Assembly (NCBI GenBank): GCA_023268155.1
Contig: JALNKM010000012.1
Span: forward strand, 1 to 35,420
Reading direction: 5' to 3'
Length of the DNA: 35,420 bases
Origin: Candidatus Geocrenenecus huangii
Lineage (GTDB): Archaea; Thermoproteota; Nitrososphaeria_A; Caldarchaeales; Wolframiiraptoraceae
A program made the position numbers and the translations under genes. How positions within the stretch are numbered: the stretch's first letter is position 1; every line of letters starts with the position of its first letter. Shown here piece after piece: positions 33,894 through 35,420 of the stretch. Below the pieces are notes generated by a model that saw only the letters and a list, made by a program, of their open reading frames with translations, did no database searches and was not told the DNA's origin.

Positions 33894-34566
33894 TACTTGT
33901 TTGGCCGGCGTCTGAGAGCTGGAGCATTAACCCTAAGTCTAGTTCTTTCTCATATAGTGCTCAGGTAGACCCCAGCTTACCATGAAGTTTGGAATTTTTA
34001 GTGCAGATTAGAGCTGCCCAGACAGCTCTTAGGGAGAGTCCCAACTCCCTCTTGTTTTTATATTTGAACTTATCTCAAATTCCTTCGTACCTTGAGTGTA
34101 TTATTATTGCATATTATGTTTACAATACCCTATACGTTGTTACTAGTCTCTCTTACATAGCGAGAATCTGTCTAAAGACTTCAATCATACGAAGAACTTC
34201 TCTACAGCAGACCTCATCCTCCTATTAGAGCTCTAAGTCATTCGGTCTCATCTTCTCACTATTCCTAAGATCCACAGGCATGTTAGGCTCCACATCCATG
34301 GATATAACTTATTCCTAATATCCCCTATATCCTATGCAGAATCTGAGTAAAGTTCTTGGCCTCCCACTCAAGTATTTTAACAATCTCTATAATCTTCCTG
34401 CTATAGTGCTCACTTCTAGGACCTATTATGAAGCTTAATGGCACCGAGCTCCTGACAACTCTTGAACCTCTTCTAGCAAGTCTTGTAGGATTCATATACC
34501 ACGGGCATATCCGTCCACCTACAACTTTTTATAGTATGGATAGTCATAGCATAAAGAGGGTAAGTT
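33894..34566. other. Gene-free stretch with a decayed minus-strand reading frame
   Basis: No intact gene. On the minus strand a broken frame can be followed from about 34535 to 34260 with shifts: VDGYARGIYESYKT, LGAIKLHN, YSRKIIEIVKILEWEAKNFT and then RNKLYPWMW. It looks like the helical part of a lost protein, perhaps a mobile-element gene, but no family is recognised. A 79-codon plus-strand frame at 33989 lacks coding character. The last 45 bases hold the promoter of the next gene. Confidence 0.4.
34524..34560 (+). promoter_or_regulatory. TATA box and ribosome-binding site of the nicotinamidase-like gene
   Basis: The sequence ctttttatagt (34524-34534) is a TATA-like box 37 bases before ATG 34567. 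The run agaggg (34555-34560) ends 6 bases before the ATG and is a plausible Shine-Dalgarno site, so this transcript should have a short leader. Confidence 0.45.
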
Positions 34567-35169
34567 ATGTTCCCTGACCATGTTAAGATTCCGGAGAAGT
34601 TTGAAGTCAAGCCCGCTAGATTAGAAGCATCAAAGACCGCCCTAATAATTGTCGATATGCAGAATGCTTTCGCCCACGAGAAAGGCAGGTTATTCGTTCC
34701 GGAATCTAGGAAGACGATTGAGCCTATAAAGAAGCTGCTAGAGAAAGCCCGCTCAAAGAATGTCCTACTAGTATATACGCAGGATTGGCATCAGAAAGAT
34801 GATCCGGAATTTAACATCTGGGGCGAGCATGCAGTTGCAGGTACTTGGGAGGCTGAGATAGTAGATGAGCTTAAACCCTCGGACAGAGATGTACTGGTAA
34901 AGAAGCTGAGATACGATGGATTTTATGGAACATATCTAGACGATGTTTTAAGAATGAAGAAGATTGAGAAGACTGTTATCGCAGGCACCGTTGCAAACAT
35001 CTGTGTCCTCCATACAGCGGGTAGTGCAGCTATAAGAGGATACGAGGTATTCATCCCAATTGATTGTATCTCAGCTTTATACGAGTTTGATTACATGTCG
35101 ACTCTTAGGCAGGCAACATTCCTATACAGAGCTATACTAACTACTCATGATAAGATAGACTTCATATAA
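34567..35169 (+). CDS. pncA: Nicotinamidase-like isochorismatase-family hydrolase
   Basis: This 200-aa protein has all key residues of the cysteine hydrolase family. The catalytic Asp is D30 in IIVDMQNAF, the Lys is K113 in KKLRYDGFYGT, and the Cys nucleophile is C146 in VANICVLHTA. The metal site is D73 and H75 in TQDWH, with H88 in WGEHAV. Nicotinamidase converts nicotinamide to nicotinate for NAD salvage. The gene directly downstream begins like nicotinate phosphoribosyltransferase, the next enzyme of the same pathway, which supports that substrate over isochorismate or other amides. It is cytoplasmic. The 115-base gap to the next gene holds a T-rich stretch and a ribosome-binding site, so the two may or may not be one transcript. 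Confidence 0.82.
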   Translation: MFPDHVKIPEKFEVKPARLEASKTALIIVDMQNAFAHEKGRLFVPESRKTIEPIKKLLEKARSKNVLLVYTQDWHQKDDPEFNIWGEHAVAGTWEAEIVDELKPSDRDVLVKKLRYDGFYGTYLDDVLRMKKIEKTVIAGTVANICVLHTAGSAAIRGYEVFIPIDCISALYEFDYMSTLRQATFLYRAILTTHDKIDFI

Positions 35170-35271
35170 GATTTAGCTTAGGATGACGGTTTGATGATTC
35201 GATATCTTTAACATAATTATTTTATCCAAAAAGTTGAATAATAAGGATATTGAATAACTCTTGAAAGCCGT

Positions 35272-35278
35272 GGAGGTG
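35272..35278 (+). promoter_or_regulatory. Ribosome-binding site of the phosphoribosyltransferase gene
   Basis: The sequence ggaggtg ends 6 bases before ATG 35285 and is a strong Shine-Dalgarno match, which fixes that ATG as the start. Confidence 0.65.
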
Positions 35279-35284
35279 TTGTTA

Positions 35285-35420
35285 ATGAGGAAGCTATCTA
35301 TAGCCAGTGAAGAAGAAATTTTTAGAGGAGAATCAACCGACATATACTTTACTAGGAGTAGGGAAGTTCTAAAGAAGGCGGGTGTCGATAGAGAAGTCTA
35401 TGCGGAGATACATGCTTATT
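35285..35420 (+). CDS. pncB: Nicotinate phosphoribosyltransferase, N-terminal part (partial)
   Basis: The frame is open from ATG 35285 to the window edge (45 codons). IASEEEIFRGESTDIYFTRS followed by EVLKKAGVDREVYAEIHAY is the start seen in archaeal nicotinate phosphoribosyltransferases, where an EEI-x-G-x-[AS]-TD-[IV]-YF-x-R pattern is conserved. The enzyme joins nicotinate to phosphoribosyl pyrophosphate to make nicotinate mononucleotide in NAD salvage. The upstream nicotinamidase-like gene would supply its substrate. The catalytic part lies outside the window. A quinolinate phosphoribosyltransferase is less likely given this opening. Confidence 0.78.
   Translation, partial: MRKLSIASEEEIFRGESTDIYFTRSREVLKKAGVDREVYAEIHAY

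Noticed and set aside
33989-34228. 79-aa plus-strand frame in the gap before the nicotinamidase-like gene
   Set aside because: No ribosome-binding site, no TATA at suitable distance and low-complexity residues. The minus strand here carries a decayed frame instead.
1-35420. CRISPR arrays, tRNA or rRNA genes
   Set aside because: I saw no regularly spaced direct repeats, no tRNA cloverleaf ends and no conserved rRNA segments on either strand by reading. A covariance-model scan was not possible here.

Overview
The window is archaeal chromosome. It carries a geranylgeranyl reductase-family gene (archaeal membrane lipids), compact AT-rich TATA boxes about 25-35 nt upstream of starts with little or no leader, several TTG/GTG starts, a DPM1-like/GT-C/Wzx surface-glycan gene set, a probable S-layer protein and archaeal-type insertion sequences. 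A thermophilic member of the Thermoproteota/TACK group fits best, but that placement is inferred from gene content only; no rRNA or tRNA gene was seen.

Layout. (1) 1-1414: chromosomal backbone, with the end of an FAH-family gene and a geranylgeranyl reductase-family flavoprotein. (2) 1415-3384: an IS graveyard with an IS607-type remnant, the 3' tail of an IS6-like transposase, one orphan membrane protein gene, and an internally deleted IS5-like element that abuts and probably truncates the next gene. (3) 3362-20033, all on the minus strand: a roughly 16.7-kb surface-glycan island. It runs from a 44-aa membrane protein through four GT-C-type membrane proteins, four GT4 and two GT2 glycosyltransferases, a UDP-GlcNAc 2-epimerase and a NodB-type deacetylase. 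The first six genes (20033 down to 11645) overlap or nearly touch and look like one operon with a TATA box at 20071-20080. (4) 20098-20710: a decayed IS6-like element directly upstream of that promoter. (5) 20752-28078: a hypothetical gene, a large secreted protein that is probably S-layer or S-layer associated, and a secreted subtilase. The last two share a C-terminal domain. (6) 24159-30660: mobile debris around the subtilase gene, with two decayed copies of a two-gene cassette (HTH protein plus an unrecognised partner), two tyrosine-integrase remnants, a 106-bp MITE and a solo IS end. (7) 30657-34560: a dead surface-protein fragment, an intact anchored surface protein, a Wzx-type flippase and further IS6-like pieces. 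(8) 34567-35420: NAD-salvage genes, a nicotinamidase-like hydrolase and the start of nicotinate phosphoribosyltransferase.

How it works together (inference). The GT2 proteins would charge polyprenyl phosphate with sugars for the GT-C enzymes outside the membrane. The GT4 enzymes, with UDP-ManNAc from the epimerase, would extend a lipid-linked glycan on the cytoplasmic face, and the Wzx-type flippase would export it. The nearby secreted protein, with nine N-X-S/T sequons and eight cysteines, is a natural acceptor, and the subtilase a possible processing enzyme of the same surface layer. No canonical AglB/STT3 with a WWDYG motif is present, so any oligosaccharyltransferase would be encoded elsewhere.

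The least expected items are the domain shared by the secreted protein and the subtilase, the tandemly duplicated ectodomain in the 933-aa GT-C protein, the AglB-like GT-C pair without WWDYG, the 44-aa proline-tailed operon leader, and the twice-occurring HTH/partner cassette.
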